The notes under the pieces were generated by a model, which was not told the origin of the DNA, did no database searches, and saw only the letters and a program-made list of their open reading frames with translations. Positions 24,670 to 34,105 of a stretch of 64,000 bases of DNA are shown piece after piece. Where the stretch lies: the NCBI RefSeq assembly GCF_036017915.1, contig NZ_CP107929.1, positions 558,001-622,000 on the forward strand, read 5' to 3'. The number at the start of each line of letters is the position of its first letter. Positions within the stretch are counted from its first letter, which is position 1. The stretch is from Micromonospora sp. NBC_00421. GTDB lineage: Bacteria; Actinomycetota; Actinomycetes; Mycobacteriales; Micromonosporaceae. The position numbers and the translations under genes were made by a program.

Positions 24670-25369
24670 GATTGAGGACGTCAGCCTGCTGTACGGGCGC
24701 ATCCAGGCGCTGCACGGGATCAGCCTGACGGTGGGCGAGGGCGAGATCGTCGCCCTGATCGGCGCGAACGGCGCCGGCAAGTCCACCACCATGCGGGCGA
24801 TCTCCGGCATCCGGCCGATCGCCACCGGGGCGATCCGCTTCGAGGGCGAGGACATCTCCAAGCTCCGGGCGGACCTGCGGGTCCGGCGGGGGCTCTGCCA
24901 GGCCCCCGAGGGTCGCGGCATCTTCCCCGGCATGACCGTGCTGGAGAACCTCGACATGGGTGCGTACACCCGGCGGGACCGGGCCGGCATCGCCCAGGAC
25001 CTCAACCGGGTGCTGGAGCTGTTCCCCCGGCTGGCCGAGCGACGCAAGCAGGCCGGTGGCACCCTCTCCGGCGGCGAGCAGCAGATGCTGGCCGTCGGGC
25101 GGGCGCTGATGAGCCGACCCAAGCTGCTGCTGCTCGACGAGCCGTCGATGGGGCTGGCCCCGATGCTGATCCAGCAGATCTTCACCATCATCACCGAGAT
25201 CAACGAGCAGGGCACCACCATCCTGCTGGTGGAGCAGAACGCGCAGCAGGCGCTCGCCCGGGCACACCGGGCGTACGTGCTGGAGACCGGTCGCATCGTC
25301 AAGAGCGGCACCGGCGCGGAGCTGCTGCACGACCCGTCGGTCAAAGAGGCCTACCTCGGCGTGGCCTGA
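24659..25369 (+). CDS. livF: Branched-chain amino-acid ABC transporter ATPase LivF
   Basis: 236-residue ABC ATPase, the second nucleotide-binding subunit. Walker A GANGAGKSTTMR, the CQAPEGRGIFPGMTVLENL stretch typical of LivF, signature LSGGEQQMLAVG, Walker B LLLLDEPSMGLAP and the switch His/Gln region VEQNAQQAL are visible. The ATG at 24659 lies inside the livG end. It is the last liv gene; a polar amino-acid importer follows after 30 bp on the same strand. Confidence 0.95.
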   Translation: MLLEIEDVSLLYGRIQALHGISLTVGEGEIVALIGANGAGKSTTMRAISGIRPIATGAIRFEGEDISKLRADLRVRRGLCQAPEGRGIFPGMTVLENLDMGAYTRRDRAGIAQDLNRVLELFPRLAERRKQAGGTLSGGEQQMLAVGRALMSRPKLLLLDEPSMGLAPMLIQQIFTIITEINEQGTTILLVEQNAQQALARAHRAYVLETGRIVKSGTGAELLHDPSVKEAYLGVA

Positions 25370-25399
25370 CCGTCGCCCCCCTCGCAAAGGAGTACAGCC

Positions 25400-26305
25400 A
25401 TGTTCCACCTCACCCCTGGTCGGCGGGCGGCGTTCGGCGTCGCCGGCGCGACCGCCCTGCTGCTCTCCCTCGCCGCCTGTGGCGAGGAGGAGAGCACCGA
25501 GCAGCCCGGCGGCGGCCCCTCGGTCAGCGCGTCGGCCGACACCTCGCTGGCCGACAAGGTGCCCGCGGCCATCAAGGCCGACGGCAAGATCGTCGTGGGC
25601 ACCGACTCGACGTACGCCCCGGCGGAGTTCCTGGACTCCGACGGCAAGACGGTCATCGGCTTCGACGTGGAGCTGTTCCGTGCCGTCGCCCAGAAGCTCG
25701 GTCTGCAGGCCGAGTTCGTCTCCGCCCCGTTCGGCGACATCATCTCCGGTGTGGGCAGCGGTAAGTACGAGGTCGGCGTCTCGTCGTTCACCATCAACGA
25801 CGAGCGCAAGCAGCAGGCCAACATGGTCAGCTACTTCCAGGTCGGCACCCAGTGGGTGACCAAGAAGGGCAACCCGGCCGGCGTCAAGATCGACGACGCC
25901 TGCGGCAAGAAGATCGCCGTGCAGAAGGACACCGTCCAGGTCGAGGACATCCAGAAGCGCTCCAAGACCTGCACCGACGGCGGCAAGCCGGCGATCACGA
26001 TCGAGCAGTTCCCCGGCCAGGACGCCGCGACCGCCGCGGTGGTCTCCGGCAAGGACGACGCGATGCTCGCCGACTACCCGGTCGGGGTGTACGCGGTGAC
26101 CCAGTCCAACGACGCCCTCGAACTGCTCGACAAGCAGTACGAGGCGGCCCCGTACGGCTACGTGGTCGGCAAGGACCAGGCGGCGTTCGCCGAGGCGGTG
26201 CGGGACGCGACCAAGGCGCTGATCGCCGACGGGTCGTACAAGTCGGTGCTGGACAAGTGGAAGGTGGCGGACGGCGCGATCACGGACCCCGCGGTCAACC
26301 CGTAA
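25400..26305 (+). CDS. Polar amino-acid ABC transporter, substrate-binding lipoprotein
   Basis: 301-residue lipoprotein of the family 3 solute-binding (GlnH/FliY-like) group. The lipobox LAAC places lipidation at Cys27. The binding fold shows [34 protein letters not shown] and [16 protein letters not shown], typical for glutamine, glutamate, arginine or cystine binders. Exact ligand unknown. AAGGAG precedes the ATG at 25400. It is followed at 7 bp by its permease. Confidence 0.93.
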   Translation: MFHLTPGRRAAFGVAGATALLLSLAACGEEESTEQPGGGPSVSASADTSLADKVPAAIKADGKIVVGTDSTYAPAEFLDSDGKTVIGFDVELFRAVAQKLGLQAEFVSAPFGDIISGVGSGKYEVGVSSFTINDERKQQANMVSYFQVGTQWVTKKGNPAGVKIDDACGKKIAVQKDTVQVEDIQKRSKTCTDGGKPAITIEQFPGQDAATAAVVSGKDDAMLADYPVGVYAVTQSNDALELLDKQYEAAPYGYVVGKDQAAFAEAVRDATKALIADGSYKSVLDKWKVADGAITDPAVNP

Positions 26306-26311
26306 CAGGTC

Positions 26312-27301
26312 ATGGAATCCCACGACACTTCCACCGTACGGGCGCGGCCGGAGCCACTCCGCGCCGTGCCCGTACGGCACCCGGGGCGCTGGGTCGCGGT
26401 CGCGGTGCTGGCCGTGCTGGTCGCCATGTTCGTCCACCTGCTGGTCACCAACACGGCCTTCAACTGGCCGTTCATGGTGGACAAGATGTTCCGTCCACCG
26501 ATCATCGAGGGGCTGCTGCGCGGCACGGTGCTGATGACGGTGAGCGCGATGCTCATCGGTGTCACCCTGGGCGTGGTGGTCGCGGTGATGCGGCTGTCCG
26601 ACAACCCGATCCTGCGCGGGGTGGCCTGGCTCTACACCTGGTTCTTCCGGGCGGTGCCCCGGCTGGTGCTGCTGGCGGTCTTCGGCAACGTCGGCATCCT
26701 GTGGAGCCGGATCGAGTTCGGGGTGCCGTTCGACACCCAGCTCGGCCAACTCTTCGGCATCGACAACCTGCAACTGCGGCTGTTCGGGTTCTCGTCCCGG
26801 GACATCATCAGCGGCTTCATGGCGGGTCTGCTGGGGCTCGCGCTCTCCGAGGCGGCCTACATGGCCGAGATCGTCCGGGCCGGCATCCAGTCGGTCGACG
26901 AGGGGCAGACCGAGGCGGCCCAGGCGCTGGGCATGAGCCGGGGTCAGCTGCTGCGCCGGGTGGTGCTGCCGCAGGCGATGCGGGTGATCATCCCGCCGAC
27001 CGGCAACGAGACCATCGCGATGCTCAAGGACACCTCGCTGCTGCTCTACGTGCCGGTGAGCGTGGAGTTGTTCTTCCAGCTCGACGCGGTCGGCAAGCGG
27101 ACCTTCCAGATCTTCCCGATGTATGTCGCCGCCTGCCTGTGGTACCTCTTCCTGACCAGCATCCTGCTGGTCGGGCAGTACTTCCTCGAGCGGCACTTCG
27201 GCAAGGGTTACGGTCCGGCGGGCCGGGCGCGGCTGCGGTTGCGCGGGATGGCGGCGGAGACCGGTGGCGGCGGCAACGCGGGGACGGTGGGTCCGGCATG
27301 A
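26312..27301 (+). CDS. Polar amino-acid ABC transporter permease (HisM/GlnP-like)
   Basis: 329-residue inner-membrane permease. After a cytoplasmic N-terminus of about 25 residues come about five or six helices. The family signature [19 protein letters not shown] and the EAA loop [22 protein letters not shown] are clear, followed by [21 protein letters not shown]-terminal Gly/Arg-rich extension of about 40 residues is unusual but hydrophilic. Only one permease gene is present, so it should work as a homodimer. Its stop overlaps the ATPase start as ATGA. Confidence 0.92.
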   Translation: MESHDTSTVRARPEPLRAVPVRHPGRWVAVAVLAVLVAMFVHLLVTNTAFNWPFMVDKMFRPPIIEGLLRGTVLMTVSAMLIGVTLGVVVAVMRLSDNPILRGVAWLYTWFFRAVPRLVLLAVFGNVGILWSRIEFGVPFDTQLGQLFGIDNLQLRLFGFSSRDIISGFMAGLLGLALSEAAYMAEIVRAGIQSVDEGQTEAAQALGMSRGQLLRRVVLPQAMRVIIPPTGNETIAMLKDTSLLLYVPVSVELFFQLDAVGKRTFQIFPMYVAACLWYLFLTSILLVGQYFLERHFGKGYGPAGRARLRLRGMAAETGGGGNAGTVGPA

Positions 27302-28119
27302 GTGAGCTGATTCCCGGCCAGCCTGGTGCGCCGGCCGCCGAGTCACGGGCCGGCGGGTCCGAGGTGATGGTCCGGGCCGAGCAGGTGCACAAGTCGTTCG
27401 GGTCCCTGGAGGTGCTCAAGGGCATCGACCTGGAGGTCCGCGCGGGGGAGGTGTGCTGCCTGCTGGGGCCGTCCGGCTCCGGCAAGTCCACGTTCCTGCG
27501 CTGCATCAACCACCTGGAGAAGATCAACGCCGGGTCGATCCGGGTGGACGGCGAGCTGATCGGCTACCGGGAGCGCGGCGGCAAGCTGCACGAGATGCGG
27601 GAGAAGGAGGTGGCCGCGCAGCGACGGGCGATCGGCATGGTGTTCCAGCGGTTCAACCTCTTCCCGCACATGACGGTGCTGGGCAACGTGGTCGAGGCGC
27701 CGGTGCTGCTGGGCCGGGAGAAGAAGGTGGCGGCCCGGGAACGGGCCGCGCAGCTGCTGGAGCGGGTGGGGCTGGGCGACAAGCTCGGCGCGTACCCCGG
27801 TCAGCTCTCCGGCGGGCAGCAGCAGCGGGTGGCGATCGCCCGCGCGCTGGCCATGCGGCCGAAGCTGATGCTCTTCGACGAGCCGACCAGCGCGCTCGAC
27901 CCGGAACTGGTCGGCGAGGTGCTGGACGTGATGAAGGACCTGGCCCGGGACGGGATGACCATGATCGTGGTGACCCACGAGATCGGCTTCGCCCGGGAGG
28001 TCGGCGACACGCTGGTCTTCATGGACGGCGGCGTGGTGGTCGAGTCCGGCGACCCGCGCGAGGTGATCGCCAACCCGCGGCACGAGCGGACCAGGGCGTT
28101 CCTGGCCAAGGTGCTCTGA
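27298..28119 (+). CDS. Polar amino-acid ABC transporter ATPase (GlnQ-like)
   Basis: 273-residue ATPase of the polar amino-acid uptake family. Walker [14 protein letters not shown]-loop [15 protein letters not shown], signature [12 protein letters not shown], Walker [15 protein letters not shown] and H-loop VVTHEIGFA are intact. About 20 residues ([19 protein letters not shown]) precede the fold. An insertion around [17 protein letters not shown] charged sequence after strand IRVDGELIG is common in actinobacterial members. The ATG at 27298 overlaps the permease stop. Confidence 0.94.
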   Translation: MSELIPGQPGAPAAESRAGGSEVMVRAEQVHKSFGSLEVLKGIDLEVRAGEVCCLLGPSGSGKSTFLRCINHLEKINAGSIRVDGELIGYRERGGKLHEMREKEVAAQRRAIGMVFQRFNLFPHMTVLGNVVEAPVLLGREKKVAARERAAQLLERVGLGDKLGAYPGQLSGGQQQRVAIARALAMRPKLMLFDEPTSALDPELVGEVLDVMKDLARDGMTMIVVTHEIGFAREVGDTLVFMDGGVVVESGDPREVIANPRHERTRAFLAKVL

Positions 28120-28277
28120 CCGTCGGCCGGACGGCGGCCCGCTGCGGTGTCACCCACCGCGCCGGGCCGCCGTTTCTGTTCCGGTATGTCCGTGCCGCCG
28201 GCCCGGGTCCCACCCGCCTCCGGCGGCGACCGCAGGGCGCGCCCGTGCCGCCGCCCGGGGTTGTCGGGGGTACGGAC

Positions 28278-28290
28278 TAGAGTCGCTGCC
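28278..28290 (+). promoter_or_regulatory. -10 box of apparently leaderless polA
   Basis: TAGAGT at 28278-28283, then seven bases, then the GTG at 28291. The spacing puts the transcription start at the start codon. No convincing -35 is seen. Confidence 0.45.
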
Positions 28291-30999
28291 GTGACAGCTA
28301 CGACGCCGCGCCTGCTTCTCGTCGACGGACACTCCCTGGCATACCGGGCGTTCTTCGCTCTGCCGGTGGAGAACTTCTCCACCACGACCGGGCAGCCGAC
28401 CAACGCGGTCTACGGCTTCACCTCGATGCTGATCAACGTGCTCCGCGACGAGCAGCCGACCCACATCGTGGTCGCCTTCGACGTGTCCCGGCACTCCTTC
28501 CGCACCGATAAGTACGCGGAGTACAAGGCCGGCCGCAGCGAGACCCCGTCCGACTTCAAGGGTCAGGTCAGCCTGGTCAAGGAGGTCCTCGACGCGCTGC
28601 GCGTCCCGGTCGTCGAGCAACCGGGCTACGAGGCCGACGACGTCATCGCCACCCTCGCCTGCCAGGCTCGCGACCAGGGCATGCAGGTGCTGATCAGCAC
28701 CGGCGACCGGGACGCCTTCCAGCTCGTCGGCGACACCGTCACAGTGCTCTACCCCCGCAAGGGCGTCTCCGACCTGGCCCGGATGGATCCGGCCGCGATC
28801 GAGGCGAAGTACGGCGTCGGCCCGGAGCGTTACCGCGACCTGGCCGCCCTGGTCGGCGAGACCAGTGACAACCTGCCCGGCGTCCCCGGCGTCGGCCCCA
28901 AGACGGCCGCCAAGTGGATCACCATGTACGGCGGGGTCGAGGGCGTGATCGCCCACGCCGACGAGATCAAGGGCAAGGCCGGCGACAGCCTGCGCGAGCG
29001 GCTCGCCGACGTGATCCGCAACTACGAGATCAACTGCCTGGTCTCCGACCTGGAGCTGCCGATCCGCCCCGAGGACGCCCGCTGGCAGGGCTGGGACCGG
29101 GAGGCCGTGCACCAGGTCTTCGACACCCTCCAGTTCCGCATCCTGCGCGACCGGTTGTATCAGTACCTTGAGGCGGTGGAGCCCGAGGCCGAGGCCGGCT
29201 TCGACCTGACCGCCGAGGTGCTCACCGCGCCCGGCGCGTTGACCGGCTGGCTCGCCACCCACGCCCCGGTCGGCACCCAGGTCGGCGTGGCGGTGAAGAC
29301 GCCGGCCAAGCCGAAGGACCCCCGCGAGCGTTACGAGCCGCAGCTGGAGGCGCTGGCGTTCGCGCTGGCCACCGGTCCGGCGGCGTGGCTCGACCCGACG
29401 ACGTTGGCAGAGGACGACGAACGCGCCCTGGCCGGCTGGCTGGCCGACCTGCGGCAGCCGAAGGTGCTGCACGACAGCAAGCACGCCCGGCTGGCGTTCG
29501 CCGCGCGTGGCTGGTCGCTGGCCGGGGTCGCCCGGGACACCGAGCTCGCCGCCTACCTGGCCCGCCCCGACCAGCGCTCCTACGACCTGACCGACCTCGC
29601 GCTGCGCTACCTGCACCGCGAGCTGCGGGTCGACGCACCCGAGACCGGGCAGCTCACCTTCGACGGCCTCGGTGACGACGGCGAGGCCGAGCAGAACCTG
29701 ATGCTCCAGGCACGGGCCACCCTCGACCTGGCCGAGGCGATCGACGCCGAGCTGTCCCGCGACGGCGAGCAGTCCGCCCGGCTGATGGCCGAGGTCGAGC
29801 TGCCGCTGTCCGAGGTGCTGGCCGCGATGCAGCGCGTCGGCATCGGTGCCGACCTGGACTACCTCCAGGAGCTGGAGGCGCACTTCGCCGGCGAGGTGAA
29901 GTCCGCCGCGCAGAGCGCGTACGCCTCGGTGGGGCGGGAGTTCAACCTGGGCTCACCCAAGCAGCTCCAGGAGCTGCTCTTCGGGGAGCTGGGGCTGCCG
30001 AAGACCAAGAAGATCAAGACCGGCTACACCACCGACGCCGACGCGCTCCAGTGGCTGCACGCCCAGAACCCGCACCCGGTGCTGGAGCACCTGCTGCGGC
30101 ACCGGGACGTGGCGAAGCTCAAGACCACAGTCGACGGCCTGCTCAAGTCGGTCGCCGACGACGGTCGCATCCACACCACGTTCAAGCAGACCGTGGCGGC
30201 CACCGGCCGGCTCTCCTCCACCGACCCCAATCTGCAGAACATCCCGATCCGCACCGAGGAGGGGCGGCGCATCCGTCGGGCCTTCGTGGTGGGGGAGGGC
30301 TACCAGACCCTGCTCACCGCCGACTACAGCCAGATCGAAATGCGGATCATGGCGCACCTGTCGTTGGACGAGGCGCTGATCGAGGCGTTCAACTCCGGCC
30401 ACGACTTCCACGCCGCCACCGCGTCCTCGGTCTTCGAGGTCCCGGTCGGTGAGGTCACCCCCGACCAGCGCCGCAAGATCAAGGCGATGAACTACGGCCT
30501 GGCGTACGGGCTGAGCGCCTTCGGCCTGTCCCAGCAGCTCGGCATCACCGCCGAGGAGGCCCGGGGGCTGATGGAGAACTACTTCACCGGTTTCGGCGGG
30601 GTGCGCGACTACCTGCACGAGGTGGTGGCCCGGGCCCGCCAGGACGGCTACACCTCCACCGTCCTGGGTCGCCGCCGCTACCTGCCCGACCTGGTGAGCG
30701 ACAACCGGCAGCGCCGGGACATGGCCGAGCGGATGGCGCTCAACGCCCCCATCCAGGGCTCGGCGGCCGACATCATCAAGGTCGCCATGCTGCGCGTGGA
30801 CACCGCGCTGCGCGACGCCGGGCTCCGGTCCCGCATGCTGCTCCAGGTGCACGACGAGTTGGTCTTCGAGGTCGCCCCCGGTGAGCGGGAGGCGTTGGAG
30901 GCGCTGGTCCGGCAGGAGATGGGTGCGGCGTACCCGCTGTCCGTGCCGCTGGAGGTCTCCGTCGGCGAGGGCCGGGACTGGAACAGCGCCGACCACTAG
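28291..30999 (+). CDS. polA: DNA polymerase I
   Basis: 902-residue repair and Okazaki-fragment-processing polymerase. The N-terminal 5'-3' exonuclease (about 1-300) starts LLLVDGHSLAYRAFFALP and contains the YEADDVIATLA and TGDRDAFQL metal-site motifs and GVPGVGPKTAAKW helix-hairpin-helix. The central 3'-5' exonuclease-like region lacks the DxE/DxxxD metal ligands, as in other actinobacterial PolA, so proofreading is unlikely. Polymerase motifs: A DYSQIEMRIMAHLS, B RRKIKAMNYGLAYGLSAFG, C QVHDELVFEV. The GTG at 28291 follows a -10 box by 7 nt; upstream in-frame sequence is not conserved-looking. Confidence 0.97.
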   Translation: MTATTPRLLLVDGHSLAYRAFFALPVENFSTTTGQPTNAVYGFTSMLINVLRDEQPTHIVVAFDVSRHSFRTDKYAEYKAGRSETPSDFKGQVSLVKEVLDALRVPVVEQPGYEADDVIATLACQARDQGMQVLISTGDRDAFQLVGDTVTVLYPRKGVSDLARMDPAAIEAKYGVGPERYRDLAALVGETSDNLPGVPGVGPKTAAKWITMYGGVEGVIAHADEIKGKAGDSLRERLADVIRNYEINCLVSDLELPIRPEDARWQGWDREAVHQVFDTLQFRILRDRLYQYLEAVEPEAEAGFDLTAEVLTAPGALTGWLATHAPVGTQVGVAVKTPAKPKDPRERYEPQLEALAFALATGPAAWLDPTTLAEDDERALAGWLADLRQPKVLHDSKHARLAFAARGWSLAGVARDTELAAYLARPDQRSYDLTDLALRYLHRELRVDAPETGQLTFDGLGDDGEAEQNLMLQARATLDLAEAIDAELSRDGEQSARLMAEVELPLSEVLAAMQRVGIGADLDYLQELEAHFAGEVKSAAQSAYASVGREFNLGSPKQLQELLFGELGLPKTKKIKTGYTTDADALQWLHAQNPHPVLEHLLRHRDVAKLKTTVDGLLKSVADDGRIHTTFKQTVAATGRLSSTDPNLQNIPIRTEEGRRIRRAFVVGEGYQTLLTADYSQIEMRIMAHLSLDEALIEAFNSGHDFHAATASSVFEVPVGEVTPDQRRKIKAMNYGLAYGLSAFGLSQQLGITAEEARGLMENYFTGFGGVRDYLHEVVARARQDGYTSTVLGRRRYLPDLVSDNRQRRDMAERMALNAPIQGSAADIIKVAMLRVDTALRDAGLRSRMLLQVHDELVFEVAPGEREALEALVRQEMGAAYPLSVPLEVSVGEGRDWNSADH

Positions 31000-31140
31000 C
31001 CGCTACCCGGCCGGGACGATGGAGCTTGCCCGGGTCCGGCGTGCGCGTCGACTGTCGGAGGGTGCGGCTAGCCTGCCGGGCAGCGCGGCCGACCGCACCG
31101 GGGGCTGCCGACCGGTTCGATCGCCACCAGGGGGAGACAC

Positions 31141-31701
31141 ATGAGCACACTCACCGACCGACCGCACACCGCGCTGCTCGTCGTCGACGTGCAGAACGGC
31201 GTGGTCGCGGGGGCCTACCGGCGCGACGAGGTAGTCGCCAACATCGGCGGGCTGGTGGAGCGGGCCCGGCACGAGCGGGTGCCGGTCGTCTGGGTGCAGC
31301 ACTCCGACGCCCAACTCGTCAGGGGTGGTGACGACTGGCGGATCGTCCCCGAGCTGGTTCCGGGTGACACCGAGCCACTTGTCGAGAAGCGGTACGGCGA
31401 CTCCTTCGAGGACACTCCCCTGGAGTCGGTGCTGGCCGGGCTGGGGGTCGGGAGACTCGTCGTGGCCGGTGCGCAGACCGACGCGTGCGTCCGGTCGACG
31501 CTGCACGGCGCGTTCGTCCGCGGCTACGACACCACGCTGGTCAGCGACGCCCACACCACGGAGGACCTGACGGCCTGGGGCGCCCCGCCGCCGGCGCAGG
31601 TCGTCGCCCACACCAACCTCTACTGGTCCCACCAGTCGGCCCCGGGCCGTACGGCCGGCACGGTCGAGTCGAAGGACGTCGACTTCGCCGCTCCGGCCTG
31701 A
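31141..31701 (+). CDS. Isochorismatase-like cysteine hydrolase
   Basis: 186-residue cytosolic hydrolase of the isochorismatase/nicotinamidase superfamily. The triad is visible as Asp in LLVVDVQNG, Lys in VEKRYGDSF and Cys in GAQTDACVRSTLHGA. The small size fits stand-alone hydrolases of unknown substrate. GGGGGAG lies just ahead of the ATG at 31141. It is monocistronic in appearance and faces a leftward DUF3140 gene. Confidence 0.9.
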   Translation: MSTLTDRPHTALLVVDVQNGVVAGAYRRDEVVANIGGLVERARHERVPVVWVQHSDAQLVRGGDDWRIVPELVPGDTEPLVEKRYGDSFEDTPLESVLAGLGVGRLVVAGAQTDACVRSTLHGAFVRGYDTTLVSDAHTTEDLTAWGAPPPAQVVAHTNLYWSHQSAPGRTAGTVESKDVDFAAPA

Positions 31702-31758
31702 CATCGCCGACGGCGTGCCGACCGTCGCCGGTGCGGCGTGGGTGCGGGGTGCGTCCGG

Positions 31759-32106
31759 TCAGCGCAGCGGGTCGTGTCCCCAGTTCATCAGCGACCACCG
31801 CCACTTCGTGTCCCGGACGTCCCCGGCGGGCCGCTGGGCCAGGTGCCGGTGCACGTAGCCGATCACCGTGCGCATGTGGTGGTAGTCGGCGGCGGAGAGC
31901 TCGGCCCGCTTGCGGCGGAGCAGGTCGACGATCCGCCGGCCGGACGAGTGCCCGACCGACTCGCCGCCCCCGGCCCGGCCGCCCTTGTGCCAGCCGACCT
32001 GCTTGGACTCCTGCGTCTGCAGCCAGGAGGAGAGCTCGCCGGGCCGCATGTTCACCGCCTCGGTGAACTCCCGGTAGGTCTCCTGCGGATCGTCCGCCCG
32101 GCTCAT
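31759..32106 (-). CDS. DUF3140 family protein
   Basis: 115-residue protein with the DUF3140 pattern: FTEAVNMRPGELSSWLQT near the start, SGRRIVDLLRRKRAELSAAD in the middle and WSLMNWGHDPLR at the end. The family is common in actinobacteria and of unknown function; charge and size suggest a small soluble, possibly DNA-associated protein. The start is the ATG at 32106. It converges with the isochorismatase-like gene. Confidence 0.8.
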   Translation of the reverse strand: MSRADDPQETYREFTEAVNMRPGELSSWLQTQESKQVGWHKGGRAGGGESVGHSSGRRIVDLLRRKRAELSAADYHHMRTVIGYVHRHLAQRPAGDVRDTKWRWSLMNWGHDPLR

Positions 32107-32234
32107 GGCGCGACGCCTCCGGCCGGCGGACGACCTCCCGGAGCGTCGTGGTGGATGCGGGACCTCTGCTCGACCATGCCGCCGGGTACCCGGCGGCGGT
32201 CCACCGAAACGACCAGGTCGGCCGGGCGGCGTCG

Positions 32235-32723
32235 CTAGGGGGTGATCTCGGCGATCGGCAGCTTGATGTCGAACGGCTCGGTCAGCTCGATCAGGTCGGC
32301 GCTGTCGGCGACCAGCTCGTACTGCCGCACTCCGCCCGGGCCGACGCGCTCACCGATCCGGTACGCGTAGAGGTGCACCGGATCCTGCTCGATGCGCCAG
32401 TAGAACGGGATTCCCGCGGCGGCGTACTCGCCGGGTTTGGCGAACCGGTCGACCCGCCGGGTGCCGGGCGTGACGATCTCCACCGCGAGTACGACGTCCG
32501 ACGACCGCAACCGGAACCGGTCGGCCGGCACCTCGGCGCGATACAGCAGCACGTCCGGCTGGCGGCTGGACTACTCCGTCGACGAGTTCGACGTCGACGA
32601 GTTCGACGCGGGGGCGTCGTCCGGCAGGGTGAGCAGATCCTCCAGTGTGTAGTCGGCACTCTGCTGCCGCATCGGATCCGGACACCAGGGGCCAGGTGAT
32701 GTCGGGATGGGCTCGGCGCTCAT
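32235..32723 (-). pseudogene. Degenerate Uma2-family (PD-(D/E)XK-like) gene
   Basis: Uma2 proteins are restriction-endonuclease-fold proteins abundant in actinobacteria and cyanobacteria. Here the N-terminus (MSAEPIPTSPGPWCPDP, YTLEDLLTLPDDAP, from the ATG at 32723) runs into a stop near 32571. A short piece in another frame encodes RVELVDVELVDGVVQPP. The third frame then carries the C-terminal half from LLYRAEVPADRFRLR through VVLAVEIVTPGTRRVDR and PGEYAAAGIPFYWRIEQDP to the TAG at 32235. Between them roughly 45 residues expected in intact members (including part of the active site) are missing. So at least one deletion and frame changes have inactivated it. Confidence 0.75.
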
Positions 32724-32890
32724 GGGTGCACCGTACCGCCGGGGAAAGCGGCCCGGGTCGCACCGGCGGTGCGACTGCGGCCCGGTCCGGCGACGGCGTC
32801 CACTCGCTCCCGGCAGCCGGATCGACGTGCCGGAACGACCCGGTACGGGCGGCGACCGGGCCCGTCGGGACCGGTCAGGGCGGAGGCCGG

Positions 32891-33718
32891 TCAGCCGGGG
32901 GACGGCTTCTCGGCGACGAAGATGGCGGTGCCGGGGAAGAGCCGCCCGCGCAACGGGCTCCACTGCCCCCAGGTCTGCCGGTGCTCCGCCGGCCACTCCG
33001 GTTCCACCAGGTCGAGCAGGCGGAAACCGGCGTCGACCAGCTCCCGGATCCGGTCACCGAGGGTCCGGTGCTGCTCCACGTAGCTGGCCACCCCGCGCTC
33101 GTCCTGCTCCACGTAGGGCGAGCGGTCGAAGTACGAGTGCACGGCGGTCAGCCCGCCCTCGCCCGGGTCGTCGAGGAATATCCAGCGCATCGGGTGGGTC
33201 ACCGAGAAGACCCAGCGTCCGCCGGGGCGCAGCACCCGGTGCACCTCGGCCATCACCGTGGCCGAGTCGTCGACGAACGGGATCGCTCCGAAGGCCGTAC
33301 AGGCGATGTCGAAGGACGCCTCGACGAAGGGCAGGGCCAGGGCGTCGGCCTGCACCAGCGGAACGCGTACCCCGCTGGTGCGGGCGGCGCGGGAGGCGTG
33401 CCGCAACATGCCGGCGGAGAGGTCGAAGGCGACCGGGCGCGCGCCCTGGGTGGCCAGCCAGCGGGCGCAGGACGCGGCCCCGCAACCGACCTCCAGGACC
33501 CGCCGCCCGGTCACGTCGCCGAGCAGCCGCGCGTCGGCCTCACGGAGCCCCTCCGGGCACCAACGGAAGTCCACCTCGCCGAGGAACGTGCCGTGTTCGG
33601 CCTGGTAGTCGTCGGCATCGTCGTCCCACCAGCCGCGGTTGGCCCGGCGCGTCTCCGTGTCGCCCACCCGGCGTCGGAGCACCCGGTCGTCATCGTCCAG
33701 CCGCACGTCGTCGTTCAC
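32891..33718 (-). CDS. Class I SAM-dependent methyltransferase
   Basis: 275-residue methyltransferase of the Methyltransf_11/25 type. The AdoMet-binding motif I VLEVGCGAASCARWLA, the acidic end of strand 2 (VAFDLSAGM) and motif around VQADALALPFVEASFDIACT are clear, followed by EVHRVLRPGGRWVFSVTHP. The N-terminal NRGWWDDDADDYQAEHG segment is frequent in actinobacterial members of unknown substrate. The start is the ATG/GTG at 33718 (MNDDVRLDDDDR). It diverges from rpsA. Confidence 0.9.
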   Translation of the reverse strand: MNDDVRLDDDDRVLRRRVGDTETRRANRGWWDDDADDYQAEHGTFLGEVDFRWCPEGLREADARLLGDVTGRRVLEVGCGAASCARWLATQGARPVAFDLSAGMLRHASRAARTSGVRVPLVQADALALPFVEASFDIACTAFGAIPFVDDSATVMAEVHRVLRPGGRWVFSVTHPMRWIFLDDPGEGGLTAVHSYFDRSPYVEQDERGVASYVEQHRTLGDRIRELVDAGFRLLDLVEPEWPAEHRQTWGQWSPLRGRLFPGTAIFVAEKPSPG

Positions 33719-34105
33719 CCGCTCACGCTAGGCCCTGCCCGGGCGTCACCCGCCGGACCCCGGTGTGCGCGGCGTGCCGGACGGCCGTACGCTGTCGGTC
33801 CCGTGGGGTGGATGTGACGGATGAGACAGCGGAGGTGTTTTCCCACCGAAATCTCCGCTTTCGCAGCTGACGAGGTCACGAGGACCGGGGAGGGCTTGCA
33901 CGCTGTGGTAATGCAGCGGGTAGGCTGGACGATGCGCTCGTGGATCGTGTACCTCGGCAGGGAGCAGGTGCGCGGTCATCGGAGCACCAATGGTCTTCTT
34001 CTTGGCGATCGTTCGGTGCGCCCGGTGGCGGATCCGCTGGCGCGAACGGGTCACTGCGACACCACGCCTGCTGTGACAACCCATCCGACCGGAGCAACCG
34101 CCCAC
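33719..34105 (+). promoter_or_regulatory. rpsA upstream region with long 5' leader
   Basis: 387 bp without a gene. TTGCAC (33896-33901) and TAGGCT (33921-33926) form a plausible promoter with a long 19-bp spacer. The start point would be near 33933, giving a leader of about 170 nt. The leader can be read as an open frame joined to rpsA, but the conserved S1 start is at 34106. Leader autoregulation of ribosomal protein S1 is known in other bacteria; here it is only a possibility. Confidence 0.45.

Noticed and set aside
24548..27346. 932-codon open frame opposite livF and the polar amino-acid transporter genes
   Set aside because: Shadow of conserved ABC genes; composition is His/Arg/Gly-rich with no domains.
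28147..28290. Longer polA start
   Set aside because: The extra 48 residues are Arg/Pro-rich and not typical of PolA. A -10 box sits 7 nt before the GTG at 28291.
33821..34105. N-terminal extension of ribosomal protein S1
   Set aside because: The frame is open upstream, but conserved S1 proteins of this group start at MTSSIEAPSS, and the promoter-like sequences lie within the extension.
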